Both the position numbers and the translations under genes were made by a program. From Porticoccaceae bacterium (GTDB taxonomy: Bacteria; Pseudomonadota; Gammaproteobacteria; Pseudomonadales; Porticoccaceae), in NCBI GenBank assembly GCA_002591625.1, contig PCDB01000060.1, forward strand, positions 2,331 through 16,339: 14,009 bases of DNA, read 5' to 3'. Below the pieces are notes generated by a model. That model did not search any database. It had not been told where the DNA came from and was given only the letters and a program-made list of their open reading frames with translations. Within the stretch, counting starts at the first letter, position 1; every line of letters starts with the position of its first letter. This document shows, piece by piece, positions 1 to 7,206 of this stretch.

Positions 1-54
1 TTTATGGAAAACACGAGCAAATTCGGCCACTAGGGAATATTATAAATAGGTTGA

Positions 55-130
55 TGGTGCCCAGGGGCGGAATCGAACCACCGACACGAGGATTTTCAGT
101 CCACTGCTCTACCAACTGAGCTACCTGGGC
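55..130 (-). tRNA. tRNA-Phe (anticodon GAA), CCA encoded
   Basis: Read on the minus strand this is a complete 76-nt cloverleaf. The 7-bp acceptor stem pairs perfectly (GCCCAGG with CCTGGGC), the D-arm and the GGTTCGATTCC-type T-arm are standard, and the discriminator A is followed by an encoded CCA at 57-55. The anticodon GAA lies at positions 97-95 in a CTGAAAA loop, giving phenylalanine. The only irregularity is in the anticodon stem: bases 28 and 42 are both U, so one of its five pairs is a U-U mismatch. It stands apart from yggX and has its own promoter. Confidence 0.97.
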
Positions 131-171
131 TTGGCTATTTAGAACTTTTAAGCTATCGAGAGAAGCACGAT

Positions 172-200
172 ATTAAATCGTGCGAACCCGATTTCGTCAA
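172..200 (-). promoter_or_regulatory. sigma70-type promoter for tRNA-Phe
   Basis: On the minus strand TTGACG (200-195, 5 of 6 to consensus) is followed after exactly 17 nt by TTTAAT (177-172, 5 of 6). Transcription would begin near 165, about 35 nt before the mature tRNA 5' end at 130. The element lies just past the yggX stop codon. A perfect 7-bp inverted repeat (GCACGAT at 165-171, ATCGTGC at 177-183) straddles the -10 box. It could act as an operator, cap yggX transcripts as a weak hairpin, or be chance. It has no T-run after it, so I do not call it a terminator. Function is inferred from sequence only. Confidence 0.65.
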
Positions 201-203
201 GGT

Positions 204-476
204 TTACCCGCTCTTGGGTACGTAACCATCGGCTTGATCAACATCTTGCCCATCAAAAAACAGTTCTCTCTGCTCAGCGAGGTACTGACGGGCGTCCTTA
301 TCAATCATGTTAAGCCGCTTTTCATTTATAAGCGTCGTTTGATGAGACATCCATTCTTCCCAAGCCTGTTTTGATATTTCGTTAAAGATAACTTCTCCTT
401 GAGGACCGGGAAAGGGGGGGCGATCTAGGCCAGGAAGCTCAGATCTATATTTTCGACAGTAAACCTTGCGAGTCAT
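204..476 (-). CDS. yggX: YggX family Fe(II)-trafficking / oxidative-stress protein
   Basis: This 90-residue cytosolic protein matches the YggX family along its whole length: an early Cys (C7 in MTRKVYCRKY), the central NEISKQAWEEW segment and the LINEKRLNM segment that is nearly identical in E. coli. The family is linked to protecting or repairing Fe-S clusters under oxidative stress, possibly by handling Fe(II); the exact mechanism is unsettled. The open frame extends upstream to a GTG at 488. I prefer the ATG at 476 because homologues begin at this point and a GGA lies about 7 nt upstream of it. It follows mutY with a 66-nt gap, the same pairing as in E. coli. MutY carries an Fe-S cluster, which fits the pairing. 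No clear terminator follows. Confidence 0.93.
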   Translation of the reverse strand: MTRKVYCRKYRSELPGLDRPPFPGPQGEVIFNEISKQAWEEWMSHQTTLINEKRLNMIDKDARQYLAEQRELFFDGQDVDQADGYVPKSG

Positions 477-542
477 GGTTCGATCCACTATTGACTATGT
501 AAAACTTTAGTGCCCTCGGCGAATATTTGCGTTGCACATCTG

Positions 543-1586
543 CTACCTTAAATCCTCAAAGATTTTGACAGCTGGCTTAGGCATACCCAATTCTTTGGGA
601 TTTTTTGGATCGTACCATAGTTGGTCTTGCCTATCATTTTTTAAGTGGGCTCCCGAAATTTCAGCCCGAATATATATTGGGTAATAGTCAAGATGGAAGT
701 GACTAAACGAATGACGCCTCTGAGCTAGAATCTTCTTTGTTGATAATTTGAAACCCATAAATTCGCATTTGCTATTAATCATACTGATTTCTTCGCATTG
801 AGGGAACATCCACAAACCTCCCCAAATTCCCATGAGAGGATTCTGTTGAAGTAGAATTTCACCACAATTGTTCGAGATTACCAAAAAGCAGCATCGCCTG
901 ATTGGGAGAACTTTCTTTGGTTTTTTACCCGGGTAGGATTGTATCTCCCCCTTCTTGAATGCGGCACAACCCGACTTAACCGGACAGTTTTTACAATCCG
1001 GATTTTTTGTGCAGACTGTGGCGCCTAGATCCATCATCGCCTGAGTGTATAAGTCTGTTTGCGATGAGGGCGACATTGCCTCTGCTAGACCCCATAATTC
1101 TTTGGAAGTAGCACTGTGTCCCGGCCAACCTTTGATGCCGCCATAGCGAGCTAAAACTCGTTTAACATTTCCGTCCAAGATCGCCGCAGGCTTTTTGAAG
1201 GCGATTGATCGAATGGCTCCCGCCGTTGAGCGTCCTATGCCGGGAAGATTGATAAGATCTTCAATCATACTTGGCAGCTGACCTGAAAATTTATTACTTA
1301 CAAGTTGCGCAGTTTTATGCATATTACGAGCGCGAGCATAGTAGCCGAGCCCAGTCCAGTAATGAAGCACATCATTTATATCAGCAGTTGCTAGAGCTGA
1401 TATGGTCGGAAAGCGAGCCATAAATCTTTTAAAATAAGGGATAACAGTTTGGACTTGAGTCTGTTGCAACATGATTTCCGATATCCACACCGAGTAGGCG
1501 TTAATATTGGTTTGCCATGGCAGGTCCTTACGGCCATGAATTTGAGACCAATTAAGAATCGCGTTCTGGAATTCTTCAGTATTCAT
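543..1586 (-). CDS. mutY: A/G-specific adenine DNA glycosylase MutY
   Basis: MutY removes adenine mispaired with 8-oxoguanine or G, preventing G:C to T:A transversions. The 347-residue protein is close to the usual length (about 350). Visible elements in order: SEIMLQQTQ with the catalytic Glu (E37), the helix-hairpin-helix LPGIGRSTAGA (114-124), the catalytic Asp in ILDGNVKRV (D138), an Fe-S cysteine loop at C192, C198, C201 and C207, and a C-terminal NUDIX-like domain with the FSHFHLD segment (294-300) used in 8-oxoG recognition. The first Cys spacing is X5 rather than the X6 usual in MutY and endonuclease III. The ATG start lies 8 nt after the asmA stop, so translation may be coupled to asmA; the upstream GAGTG is a weak ribosome site. 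yggX follows downstream. Confidence 0.97.
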   Translation of the reverse strand: MNTEEFQNAILNWSQIHGRKDLPWQTNINAYSVWISEIMLQQTQVQTVIPYFKRFMARFPTISALATADINDVLHYWTGLGYYARARNMHKTAQLVSNKFSGQLPSMIEDLINLPGIGRSTAGAIRSIAFKKPAAILDGNVKRVLARYGGIKGWPGHSATSKELWGLAEAMSPSSQTDLYTQAMMDLGATVCTKNPDCKNCPVKSGCAAFKKGEIQSYPGKKPKKVLPIRRCCFLVISNNCGEILLQQNPLMGIWGGLWMFPQCEEISMINSKCEFMGFKLSTKKILAQRRHSFSHFHLDYYPIYIRAEISGAHLKNDRQDQLWYDPKNPKELGMPKPAVKIFEDLR

Positions 1587-1594
1587 ATTGGCAC

Positions 1595-3433
1595 TCAGTC
1601 AAATAGTTGTTCCATGACCTCTAAAAGGTTGATGCCCTTCTCGAGTTCGGAGCCCATGGTCTTACGGCCAAATTTTTTGATAATGGAGCTTTTTAATCCG
1701 CCACCAATTGCTTTCATATCAGGATTGCACGTGAGTGATGTATTCTGACCTATGTTGCCCTCGCATATGAGCGGGATATCTCGGTTTCTGAGTTGGCTGA
1801 CAACCGGACACCCATCTTCACTTGTCAAAGTCTCAGTTAAAAGAGAGGTAACATTAAAGCGAAAGTCTTTGCTTGCAAGTTTAACGATGCCATCAGCCGT
1901 TATTTTAAAGTTGCCTGCTGTTGTTGATATTTGACTCAGGACGATTTCATCAGAATATACCGAAAAGTGGCCCTCTAGATCGGAAAACTGTGCGCCAATC
2001 CCAATATCTTTTCGTTCTGATTGATTGCCAGTAAAAATTTGGTTTAAATCGCAAAAGATATTTTCAACGTTTAAATCAGGATAATTTAGTTCTTTTAGAG
2101 TAAACCGACCGTCACCAAAAAGCGATGGCTTAGCTGAGTTTCGCAAATCGCTGGGGCTTTTCAAGATCATTTCGAAACCTAAAATTCCACTCAATGAAGT
2201 ATTGCTTAATGATTTCTCAAGCATACGCAAAATATTGATGCCAGATACAGAGGTTTTAAATATGAATTCCGGCTTTTCAGTTATGAAGTCGAACTTTCCT
2301 GAGGCATCAAGTTGGCCTCCAAGCAGATCCGCATTTAGGGAGGCTAACTGGAGAACGCCTCCATTTGTAAATATATTAGTATATAGATTTTTTACCTCGG
2401 TGTTCGCCAGGACAAGAGTTTGAAAATCTATCTCAATCTGGGTTTGCTCGGGTCGGTTGATAAGGGGTATCAACGGTGCAAAAATGATGGGATCTATCTT
2501 ACCTAGGTCCGACGCGTCTCCGCCAAAGTAGTCGTCCGCAGGCCATCGATTACCAGAAACGCTTATCTTCAGATTTTCATTAACTTGGCCCTTTGACGCT
2601 TTCAAGGAAAAATCATTGCCATCGAGACTTAGTTCTGAGGCAACATTGAAGGAGCCAAACATGTCAAGATCAAATGCAACATTTATATTAATATTGGTAA
2701 GCGCGGAGGTAGAGGATGTCACTGGAACCTTTATCATCGGGAACTGCAAATGCAGCTGAGACACTATTTGCTTTAGGTCTAACCCCGACAACTCAAATCT
2801 GCCATTAGAACTTGGCTTTTGACTATTAATTGATAGGGATCCCTTTAGCTGTGCAGTGCCAATTGATGCAGATAGATCAGATACTCTAAATATTTGAAAC
2901 ATTGGGTCTACTGAAACCATCAGCTGAGCATCGGTCTCAATAGCTTGTCCGAATCGGAAATTTAGTTGCACTGGAAAATCGGTTTCTTTGAAGGAAATAT
3001 CAGTTGAAATTAGTTGGATTTTATCGATCTGCCAAGAGTAATTTGATTCGGTTTCTCGGCTCAATGATCCGTTTTGGATCGATATTCCACTAATAAACCG
3101 TAAGTAGTCTAGATCAGAAGCTGTGTTGTTATCGTTCTTCCATAATCCGATTAGGCCTATCCAATTAGCACTTAGCGTAAGTTCCTCTAAGTGGCCCGTT
3201 GTGGAAAGGCTACCCCATTTGACATCATTGGCTGTTATCGCTGGAGAAGGCAAAACCTGCGTTTGCAGCGGGCCATCAATTTTTATTTCATATCCCTTTC
3301 GGGAGGCCGCTTCATATAGCTCTAATCGCAAATTTTCGGGGTCGAATATCAAATACACAAAAATGTATAGGCCCGCCACGATAGATAAAATGGTTAGAAT
3401 TGCAGTCAATAAGAGCCGAGAAAAAATGGTCAC
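1595..3433 (-). CDS. asmA: AsmA family protein
   Basis: This 612-residue protein has the AsmA architecture and nearly the length of E. coli AsmA (617). A single hydrophobic N-terminal segment (about residues 6-30) is an uncleaved signal anchor. It is followed by the typical EAASRKGYEIKIDGPL start of the AsmA domain and a long beta-rich periplasmic region. The C-terminal AsmA-type part (roughly 420-600) contains segments such as ITADGIVKLASKDFRFNV and a Cys-containing end. AsmA-like proteins sit in the inner membrane facing the periplasm and are linked to outer-membrane assembly and, for related family members, phospholipid transport. The start is GTG at 3433, with AAGAGA about 8 nt upstream and no nearby in-frame ATG. 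It is first of the asmA-mutY-yggX group and diverges from hisB across a 125-nt gap. The specific role is inferred. Confidence 0.9.
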   Translation of the reverse strand: MTIFSRLLLTAILTILSIVAGLYIFVYLIFDPENLRLELYEAASRKGYEIKIDGPLQTQVLPSPAITANDVKWGSLSTTGHLEELTLSANWIGLIGLWKNDNNTASDLDYLRFISGISIQNGSLSRETESNYSWQIDKIQLISTDISFKETDFPVQLNFRFGQAIETDAQLMVSVDPMFQIFRVSDLSASIGTAQLKGSLSINSQKPSSNGRFELSGLDLKQIVSQLHLQFPMIKVPVTSSTSALTNININVAFDLDMFGSFNVASELSLDGNDFSLKASKGQVNENLKISVSGNRWPADDYFGGDASDLGKIDPIIFAPLIPLINRPEQTQIEIDFQTLVLANTEVKNLYTNIFTNGGVLQLASLNADLLGGQLDASGKFDFITEKPEFIFKTSVSGINILRMLEKSLSNTSLSGILGFEMILKSPSDLRNSAKPSLFGDGRFTLKELNYPDLNVENIFCDLNQIFTGNQSERKDIGIGAQFSDLEGHFSVYSDEIVLSQISTTAGNFKITADGIVKLASKDFRFNVTSLLTETLTSEDGCPVVSQLRNRDIPLICEGNIGQNTSLTCNPDMKAIGGGLKSSIIKKFGRKTMGSELEKGINLLEVMEQLFD

Positions 3434-3508
3434 TGTAATATCTCTTTAGATCTGAATGGCTTAAAAAAATGAGTCAAGGTGAGAATACTTATGTATAAAG
3501 TTTATGAG

Positions 3509-3514
3509 TATAAT
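3509..3514 (+). promoter_or_regulatory. putative -10 box for hisBH
   Basis: A perfect TATAAT lies 44 nt upstream of the hisB ATG, in the 125-nt gap between the divergent asmA and hisB genes. At 17-nt spacing the upstream hexamer is TACTTA (3486-3491), a poor -35 match, so the promoter may depend on an activator or the box may be chance. No his leader peptide or attenuator hairpin is visible between this box and hisB. I could not define a convincing promoter for asmA on the other strand. Confidence 0.4.
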
Positions 3515-3547
3515 ACGATTTTTAGGAATCTTGCACTGACCAGTACC

Positions 3548-3555
3548 GGGGAGGG
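3548..3555 (+). promoter_or_regulatory. strong Shine-Dalgarno of hisB
   Basis: The run GGGGAGGG ends 3 nt before the hisB ATG at 3559, and its GGAGG core (3550-3554) is 4 nt from it. It is among the strongest ribosome sites in the window and fixes the hisB start. Confidence 0.75.
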
Positions 3556-3558
3556 CTC

Positions 3559-4152
3559 ATGGCGGATCGCATAGCGACAGTTACGAGAAATACAAATGAG
3601 TCAGAAATAACCCTGACGGTTAATTTAGATGGCACAGGTATGGGTAGCTACGATACGCCGATCCCTTTTCTGAATCACATGCTTGATCAAATTGCACGCC
3701 ATGGATTGATTAATTTGGACGTCAAAGCCAAGGGCGATACTGATGTGGATGATCACCATACGGTTGAGGATATGGGTATCACACTTGGTATGGCGATCAT
3801 AGAGGCAATTGGGGATAAAAAGGGCATAGCTCGCTATGGTCATGCATATGTTCCTCTTGATGAGGCCTTGTCGCGGGTGGTGATGGACTTCTCTGGGAGA
3901 CCAGGTTTGATAATGAATGCAGATTTTGTGCGTAACAAAGTTGGCGACTTTGATTTGGATCTAACGAGAGAATTTTTTCAAGGATTCGTGAATCATGCCC
4001 TTATTACGTTGCACATTGATAATTTGCGTGGTTCGAACGCTCATCACCAAGTGGAAACTATTTTCAAGGCGTTTGGACGGGCTTTTCGCATGGCAGTGGC
4101 CTCCGACGAGCGTATGACCGGAATTTTGCCGTCTACAAAAGGGACCCTTTAG
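3559..4152 (+). CDS. hisB: Imidazoleglycerol-phosphate dehydratase
   Basis: HisB dehydrates imidazole-glycerol phosphate to imidazole-acetol phosphate, the sixth step (seventh in some numberings) of histidine biosynthesis, in the cytosol. The 197-residue length is that of the monofunctional enzyme; there is no fused histidinol-phosphatase domain as in E. coli. The two manganese-binding repeats are clear: DDHHTVED (64-71) and NAHHQVE (160-166). The conserved [13 protein letters not shown] (37-49) and the C-terminal LPSTKGTL are also present. The start is set by a strong Shine-Dalgarno. hisH follows after 24 nt, so the two are very likely co-transcribed. Confidence 0.98.
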   Translation: MADRIATVTRNTNESEITLTVNLDGTGMGSYDTPIPFLNHMLDQIARHGLINLDVKAKGDTDVDDHHTVEDMGITLGMAIIEAIGDKKGIARYGHAYVPLDEALSRVVMDFSGRPGLIMNADFVRNKVGDFDLDLTREFFQGFVNHALITLHIDNLRGSNAHHQVETIFKAFGRAFRMAVASDERMTGILPSTKGTL

Positions 4153-4176
4153 TCCCAGCCAGAAAAAGACTGACAA

Positions 4177-4821
4177 ATGATTAAAAACTCCAACCACATT
4201 GTTGTCGTCGACTACGGCATGGGCAATCTCCATTCGGTCAGCAAGGCTTTGCAAAAAGTCTCAGGGAACGCCAAGATTTCGGTGAGTTCAGATAAGAACG
4301 TATTATCCTCAGCCGATCGAATCGTTTTCCCAGGAGTCGGTGCGATCAGAGATTGTATGGCAGGGATTAAACGACGCTCGCTCGATGCTGTAATCCAAGA
4401 AGCGATCCGAACTAAGCCGGTTCTGGCTATATGCGTGGGAATGCAGGCCTTAATGGATCATAGTGAGGAAAATGGCGGCGTCGAGTGTTTGGGACTTTTG
4501 CCCGGAAATGTCCGTTTTTTTCGAACACAGCTGTCAGTCGGAGGCCTTCTGAAGATCCCTCATATGGGATGGAATTGCGTTTATCAGTCTATTTCTCATG
4601 ACTTGTGGAAGGGTATAGACCAGTACAGCAGATTTTATTTTGTACATAGCTTTTTTGTAGAAACTGTCGATAGATCGATCGTTTCAGGGCTTTGTAATTA
4701 TGGTAAGCAGTTTGTTGCGGCAATAAGTCAGGAAAATCTATTTGCAGTCCAATTCCATCCGGAAAAAAGTGCAAGTTCAGGGCTGAGGTTGCTTAAAAAT
4801 TTTGTGGAGTGGGATATATAA
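4177..4821 (+). CDS. hisH: Imidazole glycerol phosphate synthase, glutaminase subunit HisH
   Basis: HisH hydrolyses glutamine and passes ammonia to HisF, which makes imidazole-glycerol phosphate (the HisB substrate) and AICAR. The protein has 214 residues, within the usual 200-215. It is a class I glutamine amidotransferase: YGMGN near the N-terminus, FPGVGA (51-56), the nucleophile Cys86 in AICVGMQ (usually CLGMQ), KIPHMGWN (126-133), YFVHSFF (154-160), and the catalytic His194 and Glu196 in QFHPEKS. Its ribosome site is weak (A-rich, no GGAG), so it may depend on translation of hisB. The gene ends facing selU, with 61 nt between the stop codons. Its partner hisF is not in the window, nor is hisA. 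Confidence 0.97.
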   Translation: MIKNSNHIVVVDYGMGNLHSVSKALQKVSGNAKISVSSDKNVLSSADRIVFPGVGAIRDCMAGIKRRSLDAVIQEAIRTKPVLAICVGMQALMDHSEENGGVECLGLLPGNVRFFRTQLSVGGLLKIPHMGWNCVYQSISHDLWKGIDQYSRFYFVHSFFVETVDRSIVSGLCNYGKQFVAAISQENLFAVQFHPEKSASSGLRLLKNFVEWDI

Positions 4822-4882
4822 ATAGACCCTGAGTAAGTTAGCGTGGTGTCAATTACAGAGATATCTCTCAATCTTCATGGGT

Positions 4883-5989
4883 TTAGTCTTGGGTATTTTG
4901 GCTCAGCCAATCGCTCACTTCAGAGAAGCTGCCTCTGAACACGATGGATTGCATTTTCTTTTTTAGCTGATATTCATACATAGGGTCATAATATTCGCGT
5001 GTCAACTCTGCAAGCCAGATGCGATGGGAAGAGAAGCCGTCAAGGTGTTGCCTCGAGATAGCACTTTCCATCAACGCAAATATCTGTTTTGTTCTAGCTC
5101 CTCCAAGCCGCTTCCTTATTCTTTGCAAACTATCCTTTAGATAATTGGAGAACTGCATGTCACTTTCGTAGGAATAAAGCTGAGAGGTTCTACGATATCG
5201 TTCGACAATATATTCATCCCATAAACGCTCAACCCGCTCTTCAAAAGGCATTTCGATAACTGCCAAAGGACTTTTTTGCATTTTATCTTTCAGGAAAGGC
5301 GGAATTTGGCGCGCACCTATCATTTGACTCTCATCTTCCAGAATAATGGGGCAATTTTTAATGCCGGCGTTAATTATCAACACTCGTATCGCGATGCGGT
5401 TTTCAAAGTCGATCTGAGACGGTTGTTCGCCTAAGGGACGACCGAAACTAGAACCTTTGTGGTTTGCTGCGCCCTCGAGGTCGACGCCATTATCGAGTTG
5501 TTTAATTAGTGTCGTTTTTCCTGTCCCAGTCATTCCAGATAAAATTGTGAGCGAGGCCTTTTTGCAAAAGTCCACGAAAAAGCTCATGAGGTAGTTTCTC
5601 ATAGCTTTATTCCCACCAGCCACTCTTGGGCAAAAAATACTGTTTTCGGCGAGCCACTGCTGGCTGATCTGCGAGCGGAGACCACCCCGGGCGCAGCAGA
5701 TCACGGCTCTCGGCTCTCCTTTTAGCAGTTCTGCCCAAGCGTTGACGCGTTTTTCACGAATATCATCTTTAACTAGGTGGGTTCCTAACTCAATCGCAGC
5801 CTCTCGACCGTCCTGGTTATAGCGAGTGCCAACCTGATGTCTTTCTTCATCGGAAAGTAATGGCAGATTGATTGCACCCGGTATAGCGCCGGTAGCAAAT
5901 TCAATTGGAGCTCGGACGTCAATAATCGTAGTTTTTTTTAACAAAAGATTATGGTATTCGCGGCTTTCGACAACTAAATTTTTAGTCAC
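4883..5989 (-). CDS. selU: tRNA 2-selenouridine synthase (MnmH/SelU)
   Basis: This enzyme replaces the sulfur of 2-thiouridine with selenium at the wobble base of certain tRNAs, using selenophosphate from SelD and passing through a geranylated intermediate. The protein has 368 residues. The N-terminal half is a rhodanese domain starting at TIIDVRAPIEF, with the active-site loop ICCARGGLRS; Cys99 aligns with E. coli Cys97, and Cys98 beside it is an extra cysteine. The second half is a P-loop domain with Walker A GMTGTGKT (152-159) and the conserved DLEGAANHKGSSFG. The start is GTG at 5989, overlapping the selD stop in GTGA, with AAGG 7 nt upstream; no nearby in-frame ATG exists. The overlap implies translational coupling with selD. 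The gene converges on hisH and no strong terminator lies between them. Confidence 0.96.
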   Translation of the reverse strand: MTKNLVVESREYHNLLLKKTTIIDVRAPIEFATGAIPGAINLPLLSDEERHQVGTRYNQDGREAAIELGTHLVKDDIREKRVNAWAELLKGEPRAVICCARGGLRSQISQQWLAENSIFCPRVAGGNKAMRNYLMSFFVDFCKKASLTILSGMTGTGKTTLIKQLDNGVDLEGAANHKGSSFGRPLGEQPSQIDFENRIAIRVLIINAGIKNCPIILEDESQMIGARQIPPFLKDKMQKSPLAVIEMPFEERVERLWDEYIVERYRRTSQLYSYESDMQFSNYLKDSLQRIRKRLGGARTKQIFALMESAISRQHLDGFSSHRIWLAELTREYYDPMYEYQLKKKMQSIVFRGSFSEVSDWLSQNTQD

Positions 5990-7035
5990 TCTAATACCTT
6001 CACATAAGGTTCACCGCTTTGGTGAGGAATGAGCTCAGCAAATGCATGATGTCCTAGATTATGATCCGAAAGAATATCGACGACTGCTTGAGCACTCTTC
6101 TTATCAACTGATATCAGAAGCCCGCCGCTTGTCTGAGGGTCACAAAGCACCTGACGATGTGAAATTTTAGAACACCCTGAGACACTCTCTCGATAGCTTC
6201 TCCAATTTCGGTCAGACCCTCCCGGAACGGCACCGAGTTCACAGTAATGAGCGACGCTTGGGTCAATTATAGGCACTGCAGTCATATCAAGCTCTGTTGC
6301 AACCTTGCTGGCGCGGCAAAGTTCAATCATATGTCCGAGCAGGCCAAATCCTGTAACGTCTGTCATGGCCGTGACTTCGGGCAGTTTACTAAGCTTGTAA
6401 CCCACATCATTAAGCTGCAACATGCACTCTAATGCCAGATGTCTATGAGCTGGTTTTAGTATTTCCCTTTTCTCCGCAGTTGTCAGTATACCTATGCCCA
6501 GAGGTTTGGTGAGAAATAAAAGGTCGCCGACCTTGGCGCCACTATTTCTTTTGAGATTCGCTAGAGTGAGTGATCCAGTTACAGCTAGACCAAATATAGG
6601 CTCTTGGCTGCTAATGGAGTGCCCTCCAGCCAAAGGCACGCCTGCTCTGTGGCAAACAAATCGACCACCTTCTATCACTTTCTGACCAATTGGGAGGGGG
6701 ATGAGATCAGTTGGCCAGCCGAAGATGGCGATTGCCATCATGGGGAGGGCACCCATTGCATAAACATCACTCAAGGCGTTTGTGGCGGCAATGCGTCCAA
6801 AGTCGAATGGATCGTCTACTATAGGCGTAAAAAAATCAGTGGTGCTTACAATCCCTCGCCCATCACCGAAATCGTATACAGCTGCGTCATCGTTATCAGA
6901 GTTCCCGATTACCAAATCTTCGAAAGGCGGTATCGTCTCATCTGATTCCAAGAGCTGTGCAAGAACATCTGGAGCTATTTTGCACCCGCACCCTCCACCA
7001 ATACTGAATTCAGTTAACCTGATTTCTGGTTCCAT
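5986..7035 (-). CDS. selD: Selenide, water dikinase (selenophosphate synthetase)
   Basis: SelD makes selenophosphate from selenide and ATP, the selenium donor for SelU next door and, where present, for selenocysteine. The 349-residue protein aligns well with E. coli SelD (347). It has the glycine-rich active-site loop GGGCGCKI with Cys16 and Lys19; the catalytic position is Cys, not selenocysteine. Further on are DDAAVYD (49-55), STTDFF (64-69), FGRIAATNALSD (79-90), AGGHS (136-140), MTDVTGFGLLGH (223-234) and CDPQTSGG (297-304). The open frame reaches a TTG at 7083, but I chose the ATG at 7035 because MEPEIRLTEFS matches the family N-terminus. No Shine-Dalgarno is visible at either start. 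No selA or selB is in the window, so only the tRNA-modification use of selenium is supported here. Confidence 0.96.
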   Translation of the reverse strand: MEPEIRLTEFSIGGGCGCKIAPDVLAQLLESDETIPPFEDLVIGNSDNDDAAVYDFGDGRGIVSTTDFFTPIVDDPFDFGRIAATNALSDVYAMGALPMMAIAIFGWPTDLIPLPIGQKVIEGGRFVCHRAGVPLAGGHSISSQEPIFGLAVTGSLTLANLKRNSGAKVGDLLFLTKPLGIGILTTAEKREILKPAHRHLALECMLQLNDVGYKLSKLPEVTAMTDVTGFGLLGHMIELCRASKVATELDMTAVPIIDPSVAHYCELGAVPGGSDRNWRSYRESVSGCSKISHRQVLCDPQTSGGLLISVDKKSAQAVVDILSDHNLGHHAFAELIPHQSGEPYVKVLE

Positions 7036-7117
7036 ATTATTAAAAACATGATTATGAAGTTCAATTGCAATAAAATGGCACAATCTGTGCGGTTTGGTTT
7101 TGAATAATGTCTAATTG

Positions 7118-7178
7118 TTTTAAGCTCTCTGCATTTATTTAGGTTCCACTTGGGGGATCCTCGGGAAGAGTTTAAGCT
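7118..7178. repeat. direct repeat TTTAAGCT in the selD/mcm divergent intergenic region
   Basis: The 171-nt gap between the selD and mutase starts contains two copies of TTTAAGCT, at 7118-7125 and 7171-7178, 53 nt apart (about five helical turns). They lie upstream of the mutase operon and could be sites for a regulator of propionyl-CoA catabolism. The motif is short and AT-rich, and another copy occurs at 147-154 near the tRNA gene, so chance is a real possibility. I see no convincing -35/-10 pair for either gene in this gap and no cobalamin-riboswitch-like structure. Confidence 0.25.
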
Positions 7179-7196
7179 AACCGATATTGAGCCATT

Positions 7197-7201
7197 GGAG
7201 G
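7197..7201 (+). promoter_or_regulatory. Shine-Dalgarno of the methylmalonyl-CoA mutase gene
   Basis: GGAGG lies 5 nt before the ATG at 7207. It is a near-ideal ribosome site and supports this start for the first gene of the operon. Confidence 0.75.
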
Positions 7202-7206
7202 ATTAG

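Noticed and set aside
1..54. Region downstream of tRNA-Phe, checked for a terminator or second RNA gene
   Set aside because: It is AT-rich with a TATAAT-like stretch, but I see no hairpin plus T-run, second tRNA or coding frame that could be supported.
4857..4868. 12-bp palindrome AGAGATATCTCT between the convergent hisH and selU genes, a candidate shared terminator
   Set aside because: The stem would be 4 bp with an ATAT loop and no T-run follows on either strand. The position is right for a terminator but the structure is too weak to call.
6604..6945. 113-codon open frame on the plus strand within selD
   Set aside because: It is antisense to the conserved core of selD, has no ribosome site or recognisable protein features, and is explained as a shadow frame.
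5986..7035. Possible selenocysteine in SelD at the catalytic position
   Set aside because: The codons of the GGGCGCK loop read as Cys without an in-frame TGA, so this is the cysteine form of the enzyme.
7036..7083. N-terminal extension of SelD from a TTG at 7083 (16 extra residues)
   Set aside because: The extra residues have no counterpart in E. coli SelD, TTG lacks a ribosome site, and the ATG at 7035 gives the normal length.
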